A program made the translations under genes and the position numbers. From assembly GCA_025093985.1 (NCBI GenBank), contig JACAAK010000004.1:3596001-3660000 (forward strand): DNA of 64,000 bases, given 5' to 3'. Position 1 is the first letter of the stretch. Each line of letters starts with the position of its first letter. Origin of the DNA: Calvatia gigantea. Taxonomy: Eukaryota > Basidiomycota > Agaricomycetes > Agaricales > Lycoperdaceae. The notes under the pieces are model-generated. The model saw only the letters and a list, made by a program, of their open reading frames with translations. It made no database searches and was not told where the DNA came from. Below are positions 1 to 10,904 of this stretch, one piece after another.

Positions 1-45
1 GAATTTGAAACCTCTTCTAGATTCGGCTTACCTCCTGCTCTTTAG

Positions 46-222
46 GGAACGAAAGATGCTACTGTGCATCCAAAATACTCTCCTCGTATCATTGACCTTC
101 TCCCAGAGAAGACAAGAAGTACAGCGCGGTTAGTCCCCGTTGAGGGTGCCGGTCATGAAGTTATCACAACCCACTCGGAAATCGTAGCCAAGGAACTCGT
201 CAAGTTTTTTGAGGAGAAATAA
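46..222 (+). CDS. alpha/beta hydrolase, 3' exon (partial)
   Basis: The window opens inside a gene. A polypyrimidine-type acceptor ending at 45 is followed by 58 codons and a stop at 220-222. The exon begins G-T-K-D-A-T-V-H-P, which matches the HGTxDxxVP segment around the acid residue of alpha/beta hydrolases. It later carries V-E-G-A-G-H-E, the usual setting of the catalytic histidine near the C-terminus. The tail K-E-L-V-K-F-F-E-E-K is a typical final helix. The nucleophile elbow lies outside the window, so substrate and exact subfamily (esterase, dienelactone hydrolase or peptidase-like) cannot be told. The intron is seen only by its acceptor; its donor is off the left edge. Confidence 0.7.
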   Translation, partial: GTKDATVHPKYSPRIIDLLPEKTRSTARLVPVEGAGHEVITTHSEIVAKELVKFFEEK

Positions 223-1360
223 AGAAAGGCGGCCTCTACGATATGGCGTGGAAACGGACGTGGTGGGTCAATCATGGTGGACCATGTGTAGGACGACGTC
301 CCAATAATGGGGAGGTATGAGCGCTTGAGCACTGCTATGCATTCCTTTTTGTTATGGCTAGATTTTTGTGTATTTTTGGATTCTACTTTCGTTCTCTATC
401 CTGGATGGATGTGACTCTTTGATTCCTGCTGCACCTTTCTTCCTACTTCAGCACATTTTCTCATATTCTAATCCTTTTTCCCTCCCACATCCCCACCTTC
501 GTCTTCACCACACACCCCCGTTTAATTTATCTGACTTGAGCTCGGTCGAACAGCCGCAGCGGAGTTGTATGTTGGTAGCGTTTACATGTCGATGATTACC
601 TTGCATATGATACTGTCACCCTTATATGTTTTGCTCGAGAAGGACGATTTGTAGTTGACAATGCACACTCCTCGATCATTCCCCAATGGATCAAAAGTTT
701 GTGATACGTTTGCAGTTGTTCAGGAGGTGTTCCCCAAGTGGGAATGTTACCGTAGTGATGTCGAGGAAGGGGCAAGTCCAGAGTTGCTGCTCTTCTAAAA
801 ATATATCCGTCAAACAGAGTGACCCACTCCTAAAGCACTCAACTTGAGGTTTATCCGCAATTGCAAAGCGGCGGCAAACAGAATATAACATAAAGGGGGG
901 AAGTGAGCAAAAGAAACCAACAGCATTGCTAATACAGCGTTTCTGAAAACGTGAAGCTTTCTTCTTTGTGCCTCTCTTGCTCAAAGGCCATATCAGCGAT
1001 CCCCCAGGTGCAAGTCTGGGGTTCGAACCTGAAGATCCTATTTTGATCCAAAGTTCGGCAGTACGTGGACCCTCAGCACTCATGACCAGAGGGTGGTGCT
1101 TGGTCTTTTCTTAACCAGCCAGTTGCCTGACAATGGCCGTTGCGGATACAATATTCGCCTTTATCGAGAGCCTTTCGTGTTCAATTTCAATGGCTCTCTG
1201 TCAGCACCCGAGTCATCCTCTGCTGATGTCTTACCAATCCAACCAATCAGAAGCTCGAATCATATTCACGTGACGAGGCGCGGGTTTCGTTGTGTTGTCA
1301 TATTTGGCAGGGACACGATTTGACCGCGACCACAGATTACCGACCACAACATCCACAACG
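223..1360. other. intergenic, no recognised gene
   Basis: Only short open frames without family resemblance occur here, on both strands. A T-loop-like GGTTCGAACC stands at about 1019-1028, but no cloverleaf can be built around it. The last part is presumably the promoter and 5' leader of the next gene. Confidence 0.5.
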
Positions 1361-4344
1361 ATGGGCAGTGACCCACCACACCAACCGCTCGTCTTATCAG
1401 ACATTATTCACAGCATGTCACCGTCTCCGGGTCATGGCGATGAACAAAGACCCCAGCAGCGTTCACACTCACCTGAACTGCTCTCTAGGGACGATATTAT
1501 TCACATGAAGGTCCGACTTGCGGACATGGGTTTCAGTCTTGATAGTTAGCTCGCAAGACAACGGCAGCTATGCCAACGTGTCTCCAAAAGAGAAGGAACT
1601 TGGTGACATGGTTCGCACTTTCGTCATCATATCTCGCGTAATGATTAATGGCTATTGTTAAGGTCGTCAAATTGTTGGACTCGTTTATAGATCCATCCCA
1701 ACTGCTTCGCCAAGCAGAGTTTATCGATTGGCTCGGAATTCAACGCGACCTATTGGTACAGTCGTTCCAAGAGGAAAGGCGAAGATGGGAAGCAGAAAGA
1801 GAAGGATGGACCCGAATGGCGGAGGCCCTCCTCGCTCAGCGTGCGATGGCCGGAAATTCATCTCAAAAGGACGAAGAGTCAGAACACCAATACGCCATCT
1901 ATGAATCTGAAAACAAAGCCCTACGTGAAAAGGTGCGTCTTTGTCACCCTGTGGCATGCATAATTGTGAATGTCATCCACTCGCAGCTGCAAGATTCACA
2001 GTCGCGGTTTTCCGCCCTTGAAACCGAGCTCAATAAACTGAAGCCTCTTCTATTCATGCAACCACCACCTCTATATGCTGCTACATCCTCACTGCATAAG
2101 TCGAGCACCCTTCAGGCGGAATCATCTACGGACTCAAGTCCTTCAAAGGTCAAACGGAGAGCTACAGACACTTCGGTCCTTGGAGGACAGGAACAGAACG
2201 TTTCAGCGGTTACTCCGCAGGGTCAAGCCAGGGTCAAGGATCTTACCTCACAAGACCAGGACGGCCTAAGCCAAACTCAGCCTCGCTCGGAATATTATCG
2301 CAGAGATTTCCAATCTCGTTCTCCATGGTTTAGTCCTCTACACTCTCGGCTCTCTGCTCAGTCAACGCCTGGCCGGACAGTGTTCTCGGCTACCCCAACA
2401 CCTTCGACTCACCCTACTACTCCCAAAAAGTCGAAATCGAAACACAAGAAGTCTGTCAGCCATAACCTCCCCCCTCTTACAGCGGACGCTCGAACAGAGC
2501 ACCTCTTACTGGCTGCACGAAGAATTGGTCGAGAACGTGCAAACATGGTATCTGGTCTTATGCGTCGCATTGAAAAGGAGAAGGAAGAATTAATGCGAGA
2601 ACGGGAGGCGGAATATCTGGAGCGAGAACGTTTGCAGAAAGCAACAGGTAGTAACGCGGGGAGCGGAGGTAACGTGCACTACCGCAAGGATCTAATTGAT
2701 TTCGGGATGGGCCCAGGGCCTACACTTTCGTCCTCGACTCATCCAACGCCCAAAACCCCGAAGCGGGCCCCTGCAGGGCATGCTACAACCCACTTTCTAA
2801 CTCCTACCCTAGTCATGCCACGGTCCGACGTCCATCCACCCACAAATCAAACCCCAAACTCTTTCGTCTTTGTGGGGGGTTCAGCGCTTGCCCCCTATAG
2901 CAGCTCCACAGTATCTACAACTCGGCCGACCACTCATCCCACGCCTACAACCCGTTCAACGTCAAAGCCAACTCCAACACCCGCGGCACCCTCAACGGCA
3001 ACTCCCCATGCCAACAACCACCCTACTCCTCTTGCTTCTCTCCTCAGCGCGGCAAGGAGCATGATGGATGACGAATCCAGTGAATCAAGCGCGAGCCCAA
3101 AGGTTGGGAGGCGAACTAGCGCCCTTGAACATCCAGAGAGTCCCTTACCAAAGCGCAGACGGGTCGGAAATGGAAGTACAAGTAAAGCTGCCACCACGCC
3201 TGATGTGCTTGTAGCAACTCCCTCGCCTGGTCCTGATCGATTTCGGAGTGCGTTGGATGTGTTGGCGGATCAGGCGGCAGCGGTTTTCAACTCTGACCAG
3301 CACTCGCCAACCAAATCAACAGCTAAACCAACTTCGCGGACTAAAGGCAAAGATAGGGTAGCAACATCCTCTCATCTTAGTGTCCCTTCCGACACGGAGG
3401 ATGTCGACGATTCAACACCGAAAGGAAAATCAACTTCAACGCGAGACTCGCACTCACAAATGAGTACTGGGAGTCCTGTATCCACACGGGGTCGATCCAA
3501 GGCATTACTCACAGAGAGACTGTCAAAGGAATTAACGAAAACCCTGCATAGGAGGGATGGCCCTGCGGATTCACAGCAAAGAAACGCTCCCATGCCCAGA
3601 ATGGTCCTCTCCCCTGGCATTCGCCGTATTGCATCACCACTTGCGTCCTTGCCATCCCGAACGCCGCCTCGTGCTGCTTCTGCCGATAATACCTATACCT
3701 TAAATACTACCTCAATACCTGCGGACGCTGTGCGTGCTAACGAGGGTATGGGCGGTCGTGACGATTCTCTGGACAATACCACCTTGTCACTCCCTAGATC
3801 GCTGTCGACCGGAGACGACCGTCATGCTACTTCTGGTTCACCTTCACCCGATATGACAAGTACATATTCCTACCAGCTGCAGCCGAGCGCAGAAACACCC
3901 CGCGCAGTTTCACAGGGCCCAGTTGAGAAAGAAGCATCCGTGAGACTGACAGCATCTCCGATGGCTGAGAGTGATAATCGGAGTGAACTCTCAGCGCGTC
4001 TGGCCTTTGACACGAGCGGTAGCCTCCAGGGTGGAAATAACGTAGAACATGTACTAAATGAGGGGAAGGGAGGGGACGTAGACGAGGAAAGCAGAGGGCA
4101 GGAGCCGTATGCCGTATCTAGCCCACCTTGTGGCACCCCTGGTACTGATGCTGACGCCGAAGGAGAGATGGATGTAGATACTGAGAACGATGAGGCCGTG
4201 ATCGTTAATTCGTCCGTAGCTCACGAGACCATATCTTTAGCTACGTCATCGCCACGACCAGGGAAGCCTAGTGTCACGCCTGGAGAAACGAGTGCCAAGC
4301 GAAATACTGGGGAACGAAGAACAGCTACACAAACGAAGTCATAA
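1361..4344 (+). CDS. large Ser/Thr/Pro-rich protein with coiled coil and nuclear localisation signal
   Basis: I do not recognise the family. The main open frame runs to a stop at 4342-4344. Within it 1933-1986 is an in-frame intron (GTGCGT...TCGCAG, 54 nt) that joins two halves of a coiled coil. After a charged N-terminal helix the protein has a second helical segment rich in R/E/K (about 2500-2640). Then comes a long low-complexity stretch of S/T/P with many SP and TP pairs, a basic cluster P-K-R-R-R-V that looks like a nuclear localisation signal, and an acidic patch before a basic tail. The 5' end is unresolved. A plausible initiator ATG at 1361 opens a frame to 1549; a second frame runs from about 1545 to 1637; the large frame begins just after. 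Their joining needs unusual introns or a sequence error. A conservative start would be the ATG at 1648. Possible role: nuclear phosphoprotein; this is inference only. Confidence 0.55.
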
Positions 4345-5450
4345 TGGTATTGACCCACCATGAACCATACCTCAGCCTTCGTGCTGGGCATATGAGCAAG
4401 GTCTGTCCCCGTTAACTACGGCTGTAAATTTAGATGCTCATAAGGATTTATGAAAGCCATATTAGCCGCAGACCCCTCATGGAAGCGAGACAGCTTTGAT
4501 GGCTTGTGGTTGGCTACAGCTTGCTGCCGAGCTACCACCAACCCAGAGCGGAATGCCTGTCTGTCACCAGGTACCCTTTATCTGGACTTATTCCCGTACG
4601 CAGTGTGAAGTTCAGTTAGGAGCGTTCTCGGGAAGATTTAACTCCTTTCACCAACCTCCCTTTGTCAATTCGGATCATTTGAGGATTCATCATCTTTGCT
4701 GTGGACACTAGATCGATTCATAAATTACTGTATTTACTATTCCTCGTTAAAGGATATGTCATTTTTATTGCGTATGCGGACCGCCTTTATCCTAGTCCGC
4801 TAAATCCAACCAATGTCTTGGATTAAGCAGAAGTTTTACACTCGTGTATGTTCTTTCTGTCTGGTTAGCTGCTATGATATACCCCGCTCGATAAATACAA
4901 TGACGGAGGTTCGTTTTGTCGATGGCTATTTTTAACATTATGCATATCCTGAACCCCGGTTAACTAAAAGGGAAAAGTGGACCCTTTCTTTGCACTCTGC
5001 CACTCCCGCGCGACAGCTTCACAAACACCTCGAGGCAACAATTGATTTTCCAGTGGCCATTTCATTCTAAACATTTCGCCCCAGCCACTAATATCCTTGC
5101 TTTCAAATGCTCCGGCCTCATGGTGGGTGGCAGATGACCTTTTTGAGGCCAATGAGACTTCCGTTTGCTGTGGTCTTCCCATCACATTTATGGAAAGTGG
5201 CGATCCAGGGCACACCGGGAAGTCTCATATAGCTATACCCACACTTGATTGAGTCTAAATATTCTCATTACCGTTGGGGGCATGAAATACACGAGCACGG
5301 GTAGCTCTCAATCGAGTTCCGTTACATCGGATCGATGTCTCTACTGAAACCTTTCTCGGTTGTGCTGTTGCTCGAGATGCAAGTTTGTGCTGTGAAGTCG
5401 GAATTTGAATCAGTTATCGTGGAGTGGGTGGTCGGAAGGGCGATGAAGAC
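4345..5450. other. intergenic, no recognised gene
   Basis: Open frames on either strand are short and show no family motif. The final part is the promoter region of the WW-type gene. Confidence 0.45.
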
Positions 5451-5458
5451 TATAAAAC
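5451..5458 (+). promoter_or_regulatory. TATA box of the WW-type gene
   Basis: TATAAAAC lies 89 bp upstream of the ATG at 5540, a reasonable core-promoter distance for a basidiomycete gene. Assigned by sequence and position only. Confidence 0.5.
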
Positions 5459-5539
5459 TGGTATGAGGTTTGCGAGAGGGTACTTTTCACAACAACTACC
5501 CCTCCTGTGTCGAAAGCATCCTCTGAACACTCAATTACG

Positions 5540-6666
5540 ATGGAATACGGTATCATGCCAGACCCAAACGTAGCCGTTTCAGGCGAATTTCTGGGATTTG
5601 TTGAAACTGCAAATTATTTTCCATATGACACGAGGTAGGGGCATATCAGCATTTCATCAGCCTTCCTTTTCTCTCTTGTCTCCTCCTTCCAACCTTCCTT
5701 CTTCCAATTGTGTGGCGTGTGCCGGTACTTACTCGTTGATGTCATTGATTAATAGAGCTGAAGTGCCCGAGTCATGGCAACCGTATGTGCATCCTAATCA
5801 CGACGTGTACTACTACAACTTGGGGATGCGCTTGCTCTCGACGGACGACATCCGGAATCCAGACGTGCGCGCTTTCATCGTCGAAATCAGGAATGAAACC
5901 TACGAAGAGCTCGCGGAAAACCCTGATTTCCAGAGACTGCCGATTGATTGGGTTATGACGATTACGGATTGTAACTTGAGAGACAGAACTGCGAATGTGG
6001 AGATTCATTCACGAAGCGCAGGCAAGTCGTATGATTGGAATGAAAGAGGTAGGGTGTTTGCGTGGTTCTACTTTTTTACGCCATTTGATTGATCGCACGT
6101 TTCTTCCGGGTAGGCTTGGTCGAGAAACCAAAAGAATATTTTTGGACTTACATTGCTGGGTACCCAGCACATGACAGATCGATCCCACCCGCCCTTGAGA
6201 ATCAGTTCGTGCACGAATTGTCTTATGGTGAGAGGGACTCAGTCGTCCTCCGATTGCCACACGATCATCTGATACCGTTCCTATCAAAAGCCCAACAGAA
6301 GACGAAGGAGAGTCGCATGTTTCCCTTGGACGGATCACAAATAGAGGCCGTCATCCGTCAGTACAACTATCTGAAGGGTATGTCGGGTTCATCTGTACTC
6401 AGTGCTTGACTGCGTTACACCATTTTGAGACGTGGTACTCATCTTATACTCCACAGCCGGCCAGGCGCAAGGAAACCAAAAGGCTACAGCATGCATCTGT
6501 TGGCTCATGGGCGCTGTTATGCCCCTCAACGAGCTCCCAGACGGTGATAGCAGTGCTCGGATTCCCGACGACCTGATTTACGCATTGACTAGGGTACATA
6601 TTTGAGGGGTGGGGAGTTGCCCGGGAGTACATGTTTTCGGAACGCTCAAGACCCTTCGGCAGGTGA
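5540..6666 (+). CDS. WW-domain-type protein, five exons
   Basis: Exons are 5540-5634, 5756-6048, 6114-6377, 6457-6543 and 6593-6666; all junctions are GT-AG and in phase, giving about 270 residues. After a short leader comes P-E-S-W-Q-P-Y-V-H-P-N, then V-Y-Y-Y-N and a following R-L-L-S-T. This is the layout of a divergent WW domain: first Trp, Tyr pair, position of the second Trp. The rest is a globular region with W-V-M-T-I and Y-F-W-T-Y-I segments and a short C-terminal exon with E-G-W-G-V-A-R-E-Y-M. WW-like proteins of this kind are expanded in mushroom genomes; their function is not established. The last intron (6544-6592, branch-like TTGAC) decides the C-terminus: without it the frame ends after A-L-T-R-V-H-I. 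No signal peptide is evident. Confidence 0.7.
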
Positions 6667-7164
6667 CCCGAACTACTTGGGTTATCATCTAATATCCGTG
6701 ACTGAGATCTTCTATCGATACCATCCTGTAATAGTGTACATGCGCATTGTTCTTTGCCCCTTTCACATTGAATTTACTTGCTTTATTGATACCAAAAACG
6801 TGGGGGGTGTGAAAGAAGTTTGAACGCCGAATCTCCGGTCAGGGCATGAAATGGGGAAGGATCGATCGATTGAAGTTACCAATGCCAGAAGCTATTCTTG
6901 TCTCGGGGGGAACGGCTCGTTCTTTGAACTTCGAATCAGATAGTTTATATAACGCACCAGGAGAGGATTCAGTATTCAACGCTGCCGGCCTTCGAGAAGT
7001 ACGTTACATTGGGACACACAAGCTCAAAGAAACCACGTTGCCTGCACGATGGTATGGCTTCCACCAATTTAACCTAAAATGGATAGAGGCACGAAGTTGG
7101 AAAACATCACATTAATCCCGGATGCCCGTATGAGAAAGCGATGACGACTTTTAAAGCATCAAGA
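6667..7164. other. intergenic, no recognised gene
   Basis: This is the gap between the convergent WW-type and Ski8-like genes. A 89-codon frame at 6846-7115 (+) has no recognisable motif and is not called. Confidence 0.4.
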
Positions 7165-8512
7165 TCAAGTACCCCCCGCCTTCCACCACCGGACGAACCC
7201 ATCCTCTCCACCAGTCAGGAAGGCCCCGGGACTCCCCACAGCCGCAGGCTTTGGCCTCCAGGATACAGACCATACTTCGCCGGCATCCTGAATCGTTGAG
7301 ACGGCTGTTCGTGCTCCGATGTCCCAAACTTTGATTGTTTTGTCAGCTGAGCTAGATCATAGTGTTAACACCCTCGATATAAATTGAGTTGACCGGCCGA
7401 ATAAACTCACCCCGAAAGGGCGAGTTTTCCGTCAGGGGAAATGTCAACACTTAGCGCCCATGAAGTGTGACCCGTGAAGGATGCAACTGTGCCTCCGGGG
7501 GGTGCTCGGACATCGTACAGGACGAGTCGTCGGTCTTCTGACGCGCTTATTAGAAGCTATGGGGGTATGATTCAATTGTTCGTTATGCTTTTAGACGGAA
7601 TGATCGGGGGGAATATGATACTTACACTGGAATCAGCCGACCATGAAAGTGATCGAACGGCCATGGCGTGTGAAGTGAAAGTTGTTGATAAGGCGTTGGC
7701 TTTGAGATCGAAGATGAAGATTTGACCTGTTTCGAGGGCTAACGCAACTTTGCGGCCATCCGGGGACTGGAAGTCACCGGGTTAGATAGGATGTTCATGG
7801 AACGATTTTTAAAAAAGAGGTGTACGTGGCGACAGTTCATTCCGAATTTGACGCGGCCTGAGGGTAGGGACGACAGTCTCTCGCCAAATTTGCCTGGATC
7901 CGTCGAATGTATGGTGACATTCCCGGAGGCGCTCGATGAAGCATATGTGCTTCCATTCGGGTTTAACGAGACTGACCAGGCTATGGGTTCGTTAAATGGA
8001 AATATAAATCAGCATTCGCATCATAGCATGTGGAGGCCTGAAGGAGGAGGTTAGGTTGGGGACGAAGGTACGAACAGGGTTCGGCATCCTCGTTGGATTC
8101 CATATAACTTTCGTATGTTCCAATCACGTTTCCGGAATCGAGGTCCAACAGCCGTGTTTGTCCTTCCAAGCTATTGAATAGTGCACGTCTGCCGTCAGGA
8201 GATACCGATAAGGAGACAAGTGCAAGAGTATGCGGAGCAAGGGGAGTGGCATTCGGGGGATGACGTTGTCCTGTGATAGAGGACCATTGACTTATAGTTC
8301 CATCCGCAGAGATGGATACGGCATTGTCTGTTGATGTCCAGGCTGCGCTCCAGATGGCGTCGTCATGGCCTGGAAGATGTGAATGAGATTTCGATGATGA
8401 GACTGGTCAATGACGAGTTATACGTTCTGATGACTGGTGTGAATTCAGGAATACTAGACTCTGACTTTTTTGTCAGTTACGCCAATGATGTTTGTGATAA
8501 TGGACTGACCAT
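7165..8512 (-). CDS. SKI8: Ski8/WDR61-type WD40 repeat protein
   Basis: Read on the minus strand. Exons run 8369-8076, 7980-7826, 7766-7626, 7556-7411 and 7351-7165 with in-phase junctions; the stop is at 7165-7167. The protein contains G-H-D-D-A-I-W-S-A-A-W, the signature start of the Ski8/WDR61 propeller (human WDR61 has H-D-D-A-I-W-S-V-A-W). Repeated blade ends follow, such as I-S-A-D-G-T-I-S-Q-W and S-A-D-K-T-I-K-V-W-D-I, and the tail is G-G-E-D-G-F-V-R-W-W. Ski8 is the scaffold of the Ski2-Ski3-Ski8 complex that feeds RNA to the cytoplasmic exosome; fungal orthologues (Rec14/Rec103) also act in meiotic recombination. The first exon is not settled. The only ATG close upstream of the intron is at 8512, and its splice phase fits only with a weak donor. 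The donor at 8075 (GTTCGT) is also unusual but gives the family-typical W-S-V-S-L-N-P junction. Divergent from eS12. Confidence 0.85.
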
Positions 8513-8719
8513 TGTTGCAGGTGAAAGCAATCACCGCTCAGCCAACGCGCTCAACGCGATCCCGGCACGGGCCGCATGATCATAGTTCATCGGATGTATC
8601 CGGGCGGAGTCTGGAGCTGTGTGATATAGATGCCCTAGCTGCAAACCTTAATTTTCTTCACATCAACGAAAGCGGACGAAGACATCTCATTAGTCGCATT
8701 CACTAAAATCACAGAAAAA

Positions 8720-8768
8720 GTATGCGCATTAAATGACGACAGGACTCATGTACTGACGTACACGTTAG
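8720..8768 (+). other. intron in the 5' leader of eS12
   Basis: GTATGC at 8720, a CTGAC branch-like element and TTAG at 8765-8768 frame a 49-nt intron ending one base before the eS12 ATG. Leader introns are common in fungal ribosomal protein genes. Inferred from splice signals only. Confidence 0.5.
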
Positions 8769-8769
8769 G

Positions 8770-9279
8770 ATGTCTGACGCTGGAGATGACATTGCTGGAG
8801 ATGACATTGCTGTCGAGACCACCGCTGCTGAGGTCGAAGTTACCACCGAACCCCCCAAAGGAAAGCTTTCCGTTGAAGAGGCTCTTCAAGTGTGTATCAT
8901 CCGATCGACAAACGAAATGGCATACTGACGTATCCTACAGCAAGTTTTGAAAAATGCTCTTGTCCATGACGGCCTTGCGCGTGGACTCCGTGAGTGTGCT
9001 AAGGCTCTTGACAAACGTCAAGCCCACCTTTGTGTTCTCGTCGAGACCTGTACCGAGGCGGAGTATATCAAACTTATTGAGGCCCTTTGCGCCGAACACA
9101 AGATCAATTTAATCAAGGTTGGGGATGCCAAAGTTCTTGGTACTTGGGCTGGCCTCTGCAAAATCGACCGTGAGGGTAACCCTCGCAAAGTCGTTGGCTG
9201 TAGCTGTGTTGTCGTCAAGGATTACGGTGTTGAGTCCGAAGGTCTTCACGTTCTCCTCGACTACTTCAAAAACCGCTAA
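8770..9279 (+). CDS. RPS12: 40S ribosomal protein eS12 (S12)
   Basis: Two exons, 8770-8889 and 8941-9279, with intron 8890-8940 (GTGTGT...CCTACAG), give 152 residues. The first exon encodes an acidic, variable N-terminus. The second carries the conserved eS12 body: [16 protein letters not shown], then K-R-Q-A-H-L-C-V-L, then [14 protein letters not shown] and the C-terminal [14 protein letters not shown]. The protein is part of the beak of the small ribosomal subunit. The length suits the family; the frame is intact. The gene diverges from the Ski8-like gene across about 250 bp. Confidence 0.96.
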
Positions 9280-9613
9280 GGTAAGTTTTTTTTCTTCTCC
9301 GGACGTCCGTTTTGCATCGTCGAAGCGATGACAATACAGACTCCCTCAACTGAGTTTTCTTTGAGGATTCAAGTCTAACCGGAATCATTATAATTTGTCT
9401 GATCACCGTTTCAATTCTTTTGCCTGTGAACCTGAACTGACTGTCAATTGATTCCAGCCACCGTTGTATTTGTGCATATCATTTGTATTGTTTATGTAGC
9501 ATGATACAAAGCACTATCTGAACATCAAGAACGATGTTAAGGTTTCTGAAGCTCGGTATATACAGGTAGGGGGTACACCAAGAACGTCCATCAGCACACC
9601 GGTCTACGTAACA
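9280..9613. other. 3' intergenic between convergent genes
   Basis: This gap separates the 3' ends of eS12 (+) and SAP18 (-). It is T-rich after the eS12 stop and presumably holds both polyadenylation regions; no gene is seen. Confidence 0.5.
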
Positions 9614-10581
9614 TTAGTCGTAGCGTCTTCGTGGTGGCGGCGAACGTGACCACGAGCGTGAGCGCGAACGTCTATCATTGCGTCCACCTCTGCCTCTACC
9701 GCCGCGTGGTGGAGGTGGTGATGCGTCGCGGCGTCGCGGGGGCGGCACACGCACATCTCGATCAAGGTCTTTCTCCCGCGCCGGGTCACCATTGTTTCGT
9801 CCGCCACGCCGAGAGCCTGGAGGAGGATGCTTAGCAGTACCGCCTCTCCAGTGTCCTTCACTTCCTCGTGGAGCCACGCTTGACCCAGGACCTCCCCAAG
9901 CTGCATCAGCCCTGCCTACCGGATTAGACTTCCACCCAGTCCCAGAACCTTTAATTGTGATTTCGCTTGGCATGGTAACATTCTTCGGCAACAAAACAGC
10001 AATAAGAAGGTAGTCTCCCGGAAAGAATTTCAGGTCAGTTAGAGTACGTTCCTCCTTTTCACGCTCGAAGTGTTCTCTGTTCTCGCGTTCGCTGTCTTCG
10101 AGAAGACGCGGTGCGGTGACGTTGAGAGAACCTGGCTCGCCGAGGATGTCGCGAGAATAGACCATGCCGAGGTCTTTTTGGTTATAGCGGCCTTTGAGAG
10201 TTGGGTCGGCGTAAACTGCGCGGAAGGAGAAGCGGGCTAAAGGGTGTCTGTATTCTGGGACATGAGGTGCCGTGTTTCTGAGCGTTGTTAAGACTTCACG
10301 GAGAGTTGCGTCCTTCCTAAAACGATGTATCAGCACTGTAATATCATATAACCCGGTAGAACAAATATACCAAGTAAAAATCTGATGCTCATCCGTCGTT
10401 GGAAGCGAACCATCTTCAAAAAGTATAAGTCGGTGGAATGAACCGATTTTGACGAACGCTCGGATAAGAAAAGGAGTTGTCTTTTAAATAATTAGTTTCA
10501 GGTTCAATACGACGTGGTTACACTGACTGTTTCACGGGATGCTGCAGCATTTCCGGGCGTTGGCGGCGTGTCAACCTCCAT
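9614..10581 (-). CDS. SAP18: SAP18-like protein with RGG/RS-rich tail
   Basis: Minus-strand exons 10581-10528, 10480-10371 and 10316-9614 join in phase to 288 residues. The start M-E-V-D-T-P-P is followed by the SAP18 ubiquitin-like fold: T-P-F-L-I-R-A-F-V-K-I-G-S-F-H, then the basic loop, D-A-T-L-R-E-V-L-T-T-L-R and H-P-L-A-R-F-S-F-R-A-V-Y. The C-terminus holds F-F-P-G-D-Y-L-L-I-A-V. SAP18 works in the Sin3 histone-deacetylase complex and, with RNPS1 and Acinus, in the ASAP splicing complex. Unlike the short animal protein (about 150 residues), this one has roughly 110 extra C-terminal residues rich in RGG, RRR, RS and PPPRR. Such RNA-binding-like tails fit a link to splicing; that is inference. 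Confidence 0.9.
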
Positions 10582-10904
10582 GGTGCGGTATGATGACAGT
10601 CTTTTCGACCTTGCGTGTCAGGCAGAGCGGTATTATGTAAGCATCGTTTGTACACCCTTGTCAAGGAAATCATTTCGTGCCTGCCTCAGGCCCTTGGCTC
10701 AGGACCGACAATTTGTTGTATCTCGAGCCAGTTTCCTACTGCGCACCGCAATGGAGTCCCAAAGCTAAATCCTAGACATTTTAAACTCGTAAAACTACAT
10801 ATATTTCGTTCAAACTTCGTCATGGTATCAAAAATTCAGGCCATTGCGGCCACGCATTATGGGTTCTCGCACGAGCCTGTTCCTCAACGTCCAACTTCAA
10901 CGCT
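10582..10904. other. intergenic between SAP18 and sugar transporter
   Basis: This is the promoter side of SAP18 and the 3' side of the transporter gene, both on the minus strand. No further gene or clear signal is seen. Confidence 0.4.

Noticed and set aside
1000..1040. GGTTCGAACC T-loop-like sequence
   Set aside because: Stem bases on either side do not pair on either strand and no D arm or acceptor is present.
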